From Rhynchopus sp. YZ270_cl-10 (Eukaryota > Euglenozoa > Diplonemea > Diplonemida > Diplonemidae): a stretch of 64,000 bases of DNA. The notes below the pieces were generated by a model. That model ran no database searches. It was given only the letters and a program-made list of their open reading frames with translations, and was not told where the DNA came from. Made by a program: the position numbers and the translations under genes. Each line of letters starts with the position of its first letter. The stretch's first letter is position 1. The stretch is from the NCBI GenBank assembly GCA_964035575.1, contig OZ037872.1, forward strand, positions 434,001-498,000, in the 5' to 3' direction. Shown piece by piece: positions 34,321 through 44,304 of the stretch.

Positions 34321-37300
34321 TTATACAGTGTTTTTGGACGGCAGTTTAAATTTTTTCATTGAGGAGGCGAAGGATGCTGCAAGGCTTGGCTTTGCGGTGA
34401 TCGATGCGTTGGATGGGGTGAGCGCTGGCTGGCCTGGTGTATTGCTCATGGCTGACAATGCTGGGGAGGCTGGGGTTTGGTTGTTTGCGTATTGCAGACG
34501 CGCTCGGAGTTCGTCTATTTGGACTTTATCGCGTGCACTTTCATCTACCAATCCTTTGACGGCCATTTCTTGTTCGCAGAGCATTTTTTGTAGGGCAGAG
34601 TTCAGGTCTTCTGCGGCAGAGACACGTTCCTGCAGAATAGCGTTCTCTAACACTGCGGCATCGTCGACGACAGTGCGCACACATTGTCCCACCCCACGCT
34701 CCAGCTCCTCCTTCAGCTCTCGGATCAACATATCCTTTCTCCGCAGCTGAATCTCATGCGCCCGCTTAATTTCCAATGAAATCTCCTCCACGTCGTTCTC
34801 CTTTTCACTCCGTACCTGCACCTCTCTCAACGAGGATTGAAGCTCCCTTTGAAGGCAGGATACAGCGATTTCGCTTGCACGGAGACGCGCATCGTCTACC
34901 CGACCAGCAGAGTTGTTCACCATATCTGAGACCAGCGAATTGCAGAACAAATAAATATATGACGAAGAGATCTCCCCTTGGACGTCCTGCGACACCTGAA
35001 GCTTTGAGGAAAGGCACTCCACTTGCCCGGCCTGCGCGATACTACGTTCCTTCAGGGTATTATGGTCTTGGAGGTGGGCACGCAGTTTTGAGACCTCAGA
35101 ACGAAGGGATTGGACCTCCTTTTTGAGTGTGGCGGTCTCATTTGAGGTGTCAATATAGCTCGATACGCCCTGCTGCCTAGATAGGTTCTCTAATGAGGCA
35201 GAGAGAATTTCGCATTGTTCTCTGAAAATACTGCTTTCTTGGCTAAGCTCTTCAATTCTAGCATTTTGCCGCGCTATTTCATCCCCTTTTGCTCGGATCT
35301 CCTCCGCCTGCGGGAACAACATTCCTTGCAGTTCTTTGCATTGATATTTGTAGACTCGGTTTTCTTCTTGGAGATCTTTCATCGAACTTGGGGTGCTATT
35401 ACGATCTTTTGGAGGGGTAGGTGATGTCATGTCGGCAAGAGGGTGTGTCAATCGGACCACATGGTCAGAAAAGGTCATAACCGGAGAAGAGGTGCCTTCT
35501 GCGATGTTGTATTTCGCTGCAGTGCGCGCTCGTGGCGGAGGGGTTGCCAGCGAAAAATATGCGCCGGTATTCGCAACACACCTCGGAGAGCTCTGTGGTG
35601 ACGCCGAAATGCTTCCCCTCGGAGAACCTGCTAACAAGGTAGTATCATAGTCGTCCCACACCTCGGCAGTGATGCCTCTGCAGGCTTCGCGTTGAAGGCT
35701 GTCAGTCAAACCAGAACCCTCTAGTTCACATGGTGAAATAGGGGCGGGCAGCTCTACAGAAGGGAAAACCGGGGATTTTGTGTCACTTTGAACAGGTTTG
35801 ACGTCGTCCTCATCCTTCTCGTCGTCGGATTGCGCGGTGCTGTCTTCTGGTGGCGGTGAGGCCGCTTCATCCGCAACCTGCCCACGAAGCGAAACTGTCT
35901 CCACACTTTCCGGTGCTGGTGACCATGTGGTCACATCATCCACTCTCGGCAATGTCGATGTGAGATCTGCTTCAGAGATCGGAGGTGGTGGTGAGACCTC
36001 AACCTCCGCTTCTCTCTCTACCGTCGATAGGAGAGCCCCTTCTTCACACATCGCATCTGGTGGCGGTACACCAGAACCATCCGTCCACGGTACACCTAGC
36101 GAAGTAGCTACGAGGCCCCCTTCAATTTGAGGTGGTGGTGAGACCTCTGAGAGCGGACCCCATTCCACACCCTGCGCAAAGGAAGCAATGTCAGATGCTT
36201 CATCTCTCTTGACCCCTTCGTTCTGTATGGTGTTGGCATCGACCTCAGATGTGTCCACCTCTGTGCGTTGGTTTGGTATGAGTGCCCCTTCAGCTTCTTG
36301 AGAGGGTGGTGTAGCATTGGATGTATCTGGCTGTGGTGTGGGTAGCGGTATGAGGGCCCCTTCGGCTTCGGTGATTTGCGGAGGGGGTGGTGGCACTGTG
36401 TCAGATGTGTCCACCTCCTCGGGTGTGTCCTGTAGTGGCTGTGGTGGTGGTGGTGGCGACACGGTGCGCTTCTCGCTCGCATGCTGTGAAGACCCCCCAG
36501 CAGAGGAGTACTGAGAAAACACATCCTCCTTGCCGTCGCTGTCCTCGCGTGCAGAAGGGGCGGAAAGGATCTTCACTACAATCGCTTCGTTGGGGGAGAG
36601 CTGAAAAGGGGGAGATGTTTCATGAAATAATAGCAAAAAAATAAAACTGAAATACAAATCCTTATGTAAATTATGCAACCCTACCATCCATTTTTGTGAA
36701 AACTAATCATCCCCAAGCAATACTGCTGTGCAGCTCTCTTGGTGCAAATAACACCTCGGGCGGAAGAGTTCCGAAGGGTGTTGACAATATCCTCTGCAAG
36801 AAATTCAGCAATCTTATTGTTAACGCCTCATGTTCAGCCTTGTGGAGACCTTTGTGTCTCGACATGCCCAGGCATCCGAGGAAAACCCCGCTCCACCAGG
36901 TGAATGTACACAAGGATCTTTAAGGAGGGGGGGGAGGGAAAGGTGGGAGTAGGTGGTACATACGACGTCCTCAACCAAATCCTGTTCCCATAGAATTGCC
37001 CCCTCGGCAGTCTGTATCTCGACATCGCAGGGGCGGATGATAAGGTCCGACAGCGGTGGGGTCTGCGTAGGGAGGTACTTCTCCCACAGCCTGCCGCGTG
37101 TGATGCGTGCTGCAGAGGTCCTCATTAGGTCCGATATGGCGGCCCCATCTTCGTACGGCACGACCATCTGTTGGTGGATTCGTATGTAAAAAAGGCAGGC
37201 TCGTGAACTATCAATTCCGGAGATGATGGCTAAAGTGTTATGGGGAAAGGATATGGAAAAAGAAGTGAAGTTGATAGTGCAAAACGCCTCTGGGACGCAG

Positions 37301-37560
37301 GGCACTGACACTCCGCGGGTTATCGAACCCCGGAGTGTTGCGCATGGGAGTGGTTTACAGGGAAGCTGTAAGCAGGTATACAGTCATTACCCCACCCTGA
37401 TCGGGAAGGGGGGACAACATGATTTAAAGATTCAAGAAAAGCACGTGTTTTGGCACACAACACTGGGCGTCTGCTGAATCCGATGAAAGAATGAGGGGTT
37501 TTTATACATTACCTTGCAGATCTCTTCCTCCCATACGATGCTCATTTGGAACCGGGGCAT
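34321..37560 (-). CDS. Long coiled-coil protein with ubiquitin-like N-terminal domain
   Basis: Three exons (37560-37513, 37167-36964, 36600-34321) give 843 residues. Residues 1-95, built from exons 1-2 and the start of exon 3, have a compact ubiquitin/PB1-like pattern: an N-terminal strand pair (MPRFQMSIVW, KMVVPYEDGA), a helix (ISDLMRTSAARI), and a closing ILWEQDLVEDVLSPNEAIVVKIL. This layout resembles the N-terminal domains of PAR-3 (CR1) and of trypanosome BILBO1 (inference). Residues 110-430 are a disordered Pro/Glu/Ser/Thr region with repeated SPPP and EGAL motifs. About residues 440-800 are heptad coiled coil. A cytoskeletal scaffold role near the flagellum is plausible but unproven. 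A composite transposon begins 96 bp upstream of the ATG. Confidence 0.8.
37265..37395 (+). repeat. R3 dispersed repeat (in intron 1)
   Basis: This belongs to a family of about 120 bp beginning GTTGAAAGTGCAAACGCCTC and containing GGGTTATCGAACCCC, a perfect hairpin. Other copies are at about 24940, 30770, 42779-42912, 59372-59493 and 59650. On the minus strand the hairpin reads like a tRNA T-arm (GGGTTCGATAACCCC), so a tRNA-derived SINE is possible. Confidence 0.65.
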
Positions 37561-38289
37561 GGTAATATTTATTTGTTTTTGAGTGTATTTAACTCCACAC
37601 ACCCTCCCCCCGATCCTGTAGAGGTTTTTTATGTGCATTATATTTCCTTTTTAGTCACGTATGGCAAATGATAATTTATTATGAGATCTCATAATAAATT
37701 ATGTGATTATTATGCGCTATTATGCGCCCTCATAATAATCGCATAATGCCAAAATAGGCATTACTGGGGGGGGGGCTAATACAAGAGGTACCTCTTCTAT
37801 TAGGCGTAAGAATTTACGCCTAAAAAAATTTTTTTTTAGCTGGAAGTCTAATACAAGAGGTACCTCTTGTATTAGCTTTTTTTTTCTGAATTTTTGCTAA
37901 AAAAATTTCTGGATTTTTACTCTCGCCAACCAGTAACACGGGAAAATTTTCAACTTTTTGATCGTACCTGGCCCAGGCCTGTTTCTAAATCCGGTCCCCG
38001 TCCCCAGATTTGGGAAAATAAATTTTTTTCCCACATTTTTTTTCCCGCCGTCTCTACTGCGCTTTAGGGGTTCACAGGGGCTCAGAGGAGCCCGAGAAAA
38101 AATACCACGTGTCTGGATGAGACCGCTCATGCAAAATAACCAGTTTTTGGGGGAGGGAAAAAAAAGGGGGGGAGGGGTGCCGAATCCAGAACGGCCCCCC
38201 ACCATCACCAAGTCCCCCTGTGGTTGAACGGGAGTACCTTGGGGAAGTGGGTTGCTGACCGCACCATCCAGGCTGTACCTCAAATTTTT

Positions 38290-38450
38290 TTTGCCTGCGG
38301 CGCCATTTTTCATTTTTTGCTCGCAAAAAAGGGTTCGTTGAGTGACTCTGTGATGTAAAAAGCTAGATTTTTACACCGTGCCCTAATTTTTTTTTTGCCT
38401 GCGGCGCCATTTTTTTTTTGTATTTTTTTTGCTCCGCAAAAAAAAAATAC
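38290..38450. repeat. GCCTGCGGCGCC hairpin modules
   Basis: Modules of the form T-rich, GCCTGCGGCGCCATTTT, then TTTTTTGCTCCGCAAAAA occur twice here, twice at about 42646-42780 and once at 60143-60198. A related shared flank (TTGCATTTYGCAGCC, CCAAAGCTGCAAAAAGTT) follows the copies at 42950-43000 and 60225-60280. This indicates a longer dispersed family. Confidence 0.65.
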
Positions 38451-38811
38451 AGTCCATCTGTTCCCAATGTCTTCCCTGGTCAGCAGCGCCGAAAATTATC
38501 TCATGGACCACACTTCGCTGAGGCGGTGCACGAACCAATGGTTCATTTTCTTTCAAGTCTGCCTCGATAAAGAAATCCCTGAAACTCATACAGAAAACAG
38601 TGGTAGTTTTTCCGAGAGACCACAAAGTGAGGTGGGCAAACGCCACTTTCGGAGGATTACTGCAGCCCTGGCTAACCTGGAGCCCTCCATCACCCTCGTC
38701 GAGGCACAAGTACCCCCTCCGCCATTCTTCCACACTATCCGTGAGGACGATTTTGCGCTGCGTATGAGCAAGGGGCCAGCCCATATCAGCTTTGTCTAAA
38801 AATCCCTCCAC
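38448..38811 (-). pseudogene. Coding-like fragment carried inside the nested element
   Basis: A stretch of about 120 codons on the minus strand has host-like GC content and protein-like composition (LTDSVEEWRRGYLCLDEG, SVVHEIIFGAADQG). It sits between homopolymer-rich transposon sequence. The frame begins MEGFLDKADMGWPLAHTQ and reads into poly-Lys codons. It may be a captured host gene piece. The family is not recognised. Confidence 0.4.
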
Positions 38812-39632
38812 CCATCACCCAAATATGGCCCAGATTGTGTTCAAATGGGTCAAATTTTCACAGCGCTTCCCAAATTTGTCATGGAGGCGGGCGCAAAGCG
38901 CAAAAAAACCCCGAAAAAGGGCACAAAAATCACACAAAAAAGACGCGAAAAGGGCGGGAAAAGGGCGGGAAAAAAACCGGTCCCCAGCCGAAAAACCCCC
39001 GGAAAATAGGCCCGTCACGGTTCAGGCCTGACCTGGCCGCAATTGAAAGATTTTGAGCAAACCTTTCATTTGACACCATCGATTTATTTTTTTGTAAAAA
39101 AGTGATCAAGTCAAATAAAGGAAAGAATAAAGTACCTCTTGTATTAGCCGGTAAAAAATCGTGAAAATCCCGATTTCAAAGTACCTCTTGTATTAGGCAT
39201 ACCTCTTGTATTAGCAGTACCTCTTGTATTAGCCCCCCCCCAGTAAAGCAGGGGGGAGAACAAAAAAAAAAAAAAAAATTTTTTTTTTGGGACTGAAAAA
39301 ATTTTTTTGTTCCCCGACCCCGCCAATCGTGTGGTGTGCAACGACGTGACGGCACATAATTAGCACATAACACCGCATAATTTGCTCATAATAGCGCATA
39401 ATAGCACATAATAGCGCATAATATCGCCTGTATTATGAGATCTCATAATGGCGCATAAAAAATTATCATTTGCCATACGTGTTTAGTTCTGAAAAAAATT
39501 CTTACAAAAATTTGACAAAAAAAAACCTTATTTTTGCTACATCAAGTTGCGACAATTCAACTAGAATTTGGGGTTATTTTTTGGGGAAAAAATATAAAAA
39601 AAATCTAACATGGACCACCGTCTATCTCTCTA

Positions 39633-41261
39633 TTACATGCCAGGCTTCAATGGTCTAAAGGTATCGAAGTGCGATGCTTGATGCACAACGTGGCCACGAA
39701 GACGTGCCATTTCTTCCTTCATGAGCTTATTCTCTGACTGCAGGTCTATCAGATTTGACCTGAGGGTGTTGGTCTCGGAGCGAAGCTGATCTGATTCTTT
39801 TTGGAGAGCCTGTTTCTCCCGATAGAGTGTAGCCGCAACGGCCTGGGCTTGGACCAAACTTTGTCTCTCCTGTCGCGACAGCGGTTTATCGTTCGATGCG
39901 AAATACGTTGGGTCTGCTTGCTGCGCGTTTTGCCTCCACCTCTCACAGTCACCACGAAGCTCATTTAAATGCATTTTTAACTTCTCATTTGCGTCTTTTT
40001 GAGCTTTATGAGCGGACTGCGCCTCTTGAATCTTCCTGGGCAATGCACTGGACATATCCCTCTCTACCTCCCAACGCTGCAGTGCTGAGGACGCTGCTTG
40101 CAATACACCAAAGAAATTCTTAAACAGTGCATTACAGGCCTCACGCACATGGTGGCTGGACTGTGGTGCGGTCTCCCCCATTGCCTCCAAATCATCTAGC
40201 AAAACACCGCCTGCTGCAAGCACATCTGTTCCAGGGACGTATGTTTGAATCTCCTGCAGCTGCTGCAACGCCCGTGGGTTAGTTGCCTGCAGGCTGGCCT
40301 CCAGTACAGCGCATTGTTCCCCAAGGCGGTTGAGAGTGGGCACCACCTTATGAAGGTTGCGTGAATCCTCGACCACGCGACTCCGTGCAACAGTGAGGTT
40401 CACTGCAAGCGCACCGCGCTCCTGCACTGCCTCGCGGTGCGCTGCATCGAGGTTTGCCAGCTTCTGGGTGAGCTCGCTGTGGTCGTCCTCCCAATCCTGG
40501 GCGGTTTTCTTGAGGTGTGCCTTGGTGGCCTCGGCCTCATGGGTGATGCGGGTGCATTCGTCAACTCCTCTGTCAAGCCAAGATTTGGTCACCCTGCATT
40601 CCTCTTCGGAGGCTGCTTTGCGTTCTGCAAGCTCGCGGAGCTGGGTTTCTAATGAACGGATCTTGTCGCGTACGGTGCTGCATTCTTGGTTGAGGTTCTG
40701 CTTTTCCAAAGCAAAATCCGCAGTTTGCGTGGTGTTCCGTTGGGTCAACTCAGCCAGCTCCTTCTGCAGCGTTTCGTTGTCGCGTTCCAGTGTGCACAGA
40801 CTCGCTTCGTTGTGGGTGATCTCCGCAAGAAGCATCTTCTTCTCGTCGTTGTGCGTCTCTGCAGCCCGTGATGCGGCCTCCTGCTCCTCCTCGAGGTGCT
40901 GGTTGACTGCGTGCAGTGTGCTCTGCATACGCTCTACACGCTTCTCAAGGTCCTGCTTCGCCTGCTCCAGGACAGCAGTGTCGCTTGCCTCTGCGGCCAT
41001 GGCACGCATCTCCTCTGTCAAGCTTGCAAGCATCGCTAGCTCGTTCGCCATCTCTGGTGCCTGCGTCGGGGCCTGGCTGACTGTTGCCTGGCTGGCTGGA
41101 GCCGCCTCACTGACGCGTGCATAAGGAGTCAACGTGCTTGGCGGTGCCGCTCGTGGTGGCTGTGCGTGCTGATGAGATGCAGGGCGTGTCGGAGGGGTAA
41201 CCGAGTACTGCGGCGGTACAGCCTGCTGGCGTTGCTGGATCGCGCCAGGGTTGGCTGGCAT
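39633..41261 (-). CDS. Coiled-coil protein with Pro/Gln-rich N-terminus
   Basis: This is a single exon of 542 residues ending in TAA. Residues 1-65 are Pro/Ala/Gln-rich and disordered. Residues about 70-300 are continuous heptad-type coiled coil rich in Glu, Gln, Lys and Ala. A short globular break (TLNRLGEQCAVLEASLQATNP to VREACNALFKNFF, about 310-390) is followed by more coiled coil to residue 530. No catalytic motif is seen. It is likely a structural cytoskeletal or centrosomal/flagellar protein. It is adjacent to another coiled-coil gene but separated from it by transposons. The upstream frame stays open for 50 codons, but the first ATG in good context is at 41261. Confidence 0.8.
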   Translation of the reverse strand: MPANPGAIQQRQQAVPPQYSVTPPTRPASHQHAQPPRAAPPSTLTPYARVSEAAPASQATVSQAPTQAPEMANELAMLASLTEEMRAMAAEASDTAVLEQAKQDLEKRVERMQSTLHAVNQHLEEEQEAASRAAETHNDEKKMLLAEITHNEASLCTLERDNETLQKELAELTQRNTTQTADFALEKQNLNQECSTVRDKIRSLETQLRELAERKAASEEECRVTKSWLDRGVDECTRITHEAEATKAHLKKTAQDWEDDHSELTQKLANLDAAHREAVQERGALAVNLTVARSRVVEDSRNLHKVVPTLNRLGEQCAVLEASLQATNPRALQQLQEIQTYVPGTDVLAAGGVLLDDLEAMGETAPQSSHHVREACNALFKNFFGVLQAASSALQRWEVERDMSSALPRKIQEAQSAHKAQKDANEKLKMHLNELRGDCERWRQNAQQADPTYFASNDKPLSRQERQSLVQAQAVAATLYREKQALQKESDQLRSETNTLRSNLIDLQSENKLMKEEMARLRGHVVHQASHFDTFRPLKPGM

Positions 41262-41353
41262 GGTGGAGGGTGGAGGGTTGTGTGTGCTGGTTGAGATGTG
41301 GGGTAGGGGGTGGGGTTTGGTGTTGGGGCTGTTTGGTAAGTTGCTAGTGCAAG

Positions 41354-42098
41354 TGATCAGAGGTGTTGTATTTATACGAAACAAAGCAACGCTCATGAAG
41401 GTACATGGCTGCACTTTCGCGAAGAGGAATCCAAATAGTTTCAGTCATCATGTTTGAAGCAAAAACAAATAAAAACGGTCGTAACCTTCTCTTGGGCCAA
41501 CGAGGTGGCAGACAACCGTGTATCATTACACGTCGCTGTGTTATGTTGCTCTTTTGTTGTGCAAACGAAGAAGATGGTTCAGAATTGCAGAAGCATGATA
41601 AACTTATACATCAATCCGCAAAGGACCTGCCTCAGAAGAACGAGAGTGTATGATGGTAATTAAGTCTGTCATCACGTGGTGAGAGGAGCCTATGTGCAGC
41701 AGAGAAGAGACATCTTGGGAAAGACAGGTACAGCTCATCCCCGCGGTGGTCGTATGGGGACGTCTGCGTTTTATTCTCCCTTTTGTTGTTGGTGTCGAAA
41801 GTGGAATTGTTGCTTCAGAAGCTTGCAACGTGGTTTGCATTCTCTTGGGCCAACGAGGTGGCAGACAACCGTGTATCATTACACGTCGCTGTGTTATGTT
41901 GCTCTTGTGTTGTGTGAAACGAAGAAGATGGTTCAGAATTGCAGAAGCATGATAAACTTATACATCAATCCGCAAAGGACCTGCCTCAGAAGAACGAGAG
42001 TGTATGATGGTAATTAAGTCTGTCATCATGTGGTTGTGTTGCAGTGTGGGGTGACTTCTCCAACAGAGAAGAAACATTGACATCTTAGGAAAGAGAGC
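41354..42098 (+). repeat. Modular satellite locus 2
   Basis: The cassette order is A-B-C-B-C(partial), in the same orientation as locus 1, beginning 93 bp upstream of the coiled-coil gene's ATG. Cassette A lies at 41354-41490, the B copies start near 41491 and 41846, and the final C is diverged. Confidence 0.9.
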
Positions 42099-43980
42099 CC
42101 AAGACTCTATAAAAAAACGGGAGAGGCATTTTTGTTTACTTGTGTGTGTGTTTTTTTTTTGGGGAGTTTTTTTTGTTTGTTTGTTCTCGAATTATGTTTT
42201 TCTTTTAGATCCTTTGCATGAGAACATGGTAATGGTGAAAGAAGTGGGGGAACTCAGAGAGGAGGTCTGGATGTGGATCCTAACGTGAGATCACCTAAAT
42301 AGGCTATATTAAATTATTGGTTGCAACGGTGATCTTTTGTGTGGAGGGAAGCATGGCACTGGACACCCCCAAAAAAAAAACGGTAAAAAAAAAACAGAGA
42401 TGTTGGATCAGGGAAGTTCCTAAGTGGGACCGAGAACATGAAATTCTGGATTTTAGTTTTTTTTTCCTTTTTTTTTTTCCTTTTTTTCCTTGGGGGGCTT
42501 TCTTGTGGTTTCTGGTGGGTTTCACTGTAGGTGACACACCACCAGTGTGGTGAAATGGTCGAAACTCTCAAAAGCAAGAGTTTTCAGGGGGCAAGAAAAA
42601 AAAATTGACAACAAAATCCTTCACTGTCCAGGGCTGTACCCCCAATTTTTTTTTTGCCTGCGGCGCCATTTTTCATTTTTTGCTCTGCAAAAAAGGGTTC
42701 GTTGGAAGCTAGATTTTTACACTGTACTCAAAATTTTTTGCCTGCGGCGCCATTTATATTATTTTTTGCTCCGCAAAAAGAGAAGTGCAACGCCTCACCG
42801 TTCATCGGCGGAAGCACTGGTTCCACGGGTTATCGAACCCCAGAGAGCACTTCATTGGCATGCACGCGGTTACCGCGAGGGAGCGTGTATGCAGGTACAA
42901 AATCACTGCCCCATCCAAATAATATTCCCAACGTCTTTGGGGGTCCCCTTGCATTTTGCAGCCAAAAATGCAACTAGACCAAAGCTGCAAAAAGTTCCGC
43001 GCGAGTGTAGCGCGCCCGGGTTTGGGACCCCTTTTTGAATTTCGAGGGGCGGTTAAAGTGGGCCCAGAATCACAGTTCTGACACTCATTTAGCATTGTGA
43101 GCAACTCACTAGTGGTCGTAACCAAAATTTGTATCAATCAAGAACTTGTCCATTTTCTCGAAATGACCCCACTACAGTGAGGGTAGAGCTCGGAAAGCCC
43201 GAAAAAGGGCAAAAAACCCCACCCAAAAAAAGGAAAAAAACGGGAACATAAATCCAGAATTTTGCTGTTTTTTCCGAGAACAAGGAACAACCCTGTGTTG
43301 GATTCGATGTAAGAGAAAGGCTTTAATAGATAAACAACTGTTCTCACATATTGGGGTAATTGGTCAATGAAAAAAACAGATAAAAATATAACAAAACAAA
43401 AAAAAGTAGGTTAAATTAAAAGTTTAAGTTAAATACTGAAGGTGAAAGAAACTTGAAAGATTGCAGCGTACCCTACTTTGAACGTCTTAAACGAGGGAAG
43501 GGGCAAAGGAGAGAGCGACAGGATCGCTATAGGGAGTTTTGGTATTAAAGTATTTTTTTGTGATAAATTGCTGGTGTAGTTGCGCTTGGTTGTGTTGCCA
43601 CAGTTGTACAATCTCCACTTTTTTTTGAACAACAACTTTGGGAAGGCAGAAATGGAAGAAGAAAAAAACGAAAGTGAAAAAAGAAAAAAAAAAGGCCGGC
43701 ATGGTGAAAAAAGTAAGGCTTTGGACACTACCCAAAAAAAAACACTCATTCCTTGACCTACCAGCATATCGCCTTTAAAGCAACTACTCAATCGCCATAT
43801 ACCTTTCTCCCACTGGACTCCCTTTTTTTAACTAAGATTTTTTTTTTTTTTTTTCATTGTACTGTTTGGACAACAAAGGGGCGGAGGGGAGAAACTGTGG
43901 TCGCTGTGGAAACAGACGTATGGATAAGGGAATAGAAATGAGTCATTTGTGGAAATAGGGAGAAGGCGAAAGATAAAGGC

Positions 43981-44014
<34 letters not shown>

Positions 44015-44304
44015 GGGGGAGTTGGAACCGTTCCCTCTCCCTCGCTCATACCTAAATACTACTCCTTGTGTAGGGTGGGGTAATTGGTGAGGTTTTATTT
44101 CTTTCGTGTGAGAGGGGGGGGTTTTTGTGTGTGTGTGTGAATTGGCAAATCACCTTATGTGGAATAGGTTCCGCATCAAAAGGTCCAAGAAAAAAAAAAA
44201 AATGCTGCAATGGTGCTCCTGATAACCCCATTTTGCGTAGTTGTTTGCGTAGTTGGTATTTTTTTTTATTTCTGGAGTACCATGCATTGTTTTCTTTTTC
44301 TGCC
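42099..44304. other. Long intergenic region with several repeats
   Basis: The region contains GCCTGCGGCGCC modules (42646-42780), an R3 copy (42779-42912), the flank shared with 60.2 kb (42950-43160) and an inverted R5 copy (43545-43620). A GA run lies at about 43980-44005. No gene is supported. Confidence 0.5.

Larger units (their letters stand above)
37764..39243. mobile_element. Inner TA-flanked element nested in the composite transposon
   Basis: The ends are CTGGGGGGGGGCTAATACAA (left) and its inverse (right), with TA on both sides (37762-37763 and 39244-39245). Subterminal copies of GTACCTCTTGTATTAG repeat three more times near the right end and pair with the left copies. This is a Tc1/mariner-like footprint without a transposase. 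Confidence 0.8.
37656..39481. mobile_element. Composite TIR element with 6-bp target duplication
   Basis: The ends match inverted for 22 bases starting CACGTATGGCAAATGATAAT. A direct repeat TTTAGT flanks it (37650-37655 and 39482-39487). Subterminal TTATGAGATCTCATAA palindromes and CATAATAGCGCA repeats occur at both ends. No transposase is seen, so it is non-autonomous. The 6-bp duplication length equals that of the large transposon, so the same machinery may move both (inference). A second element occupies the middle. Confidence 0.85.
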
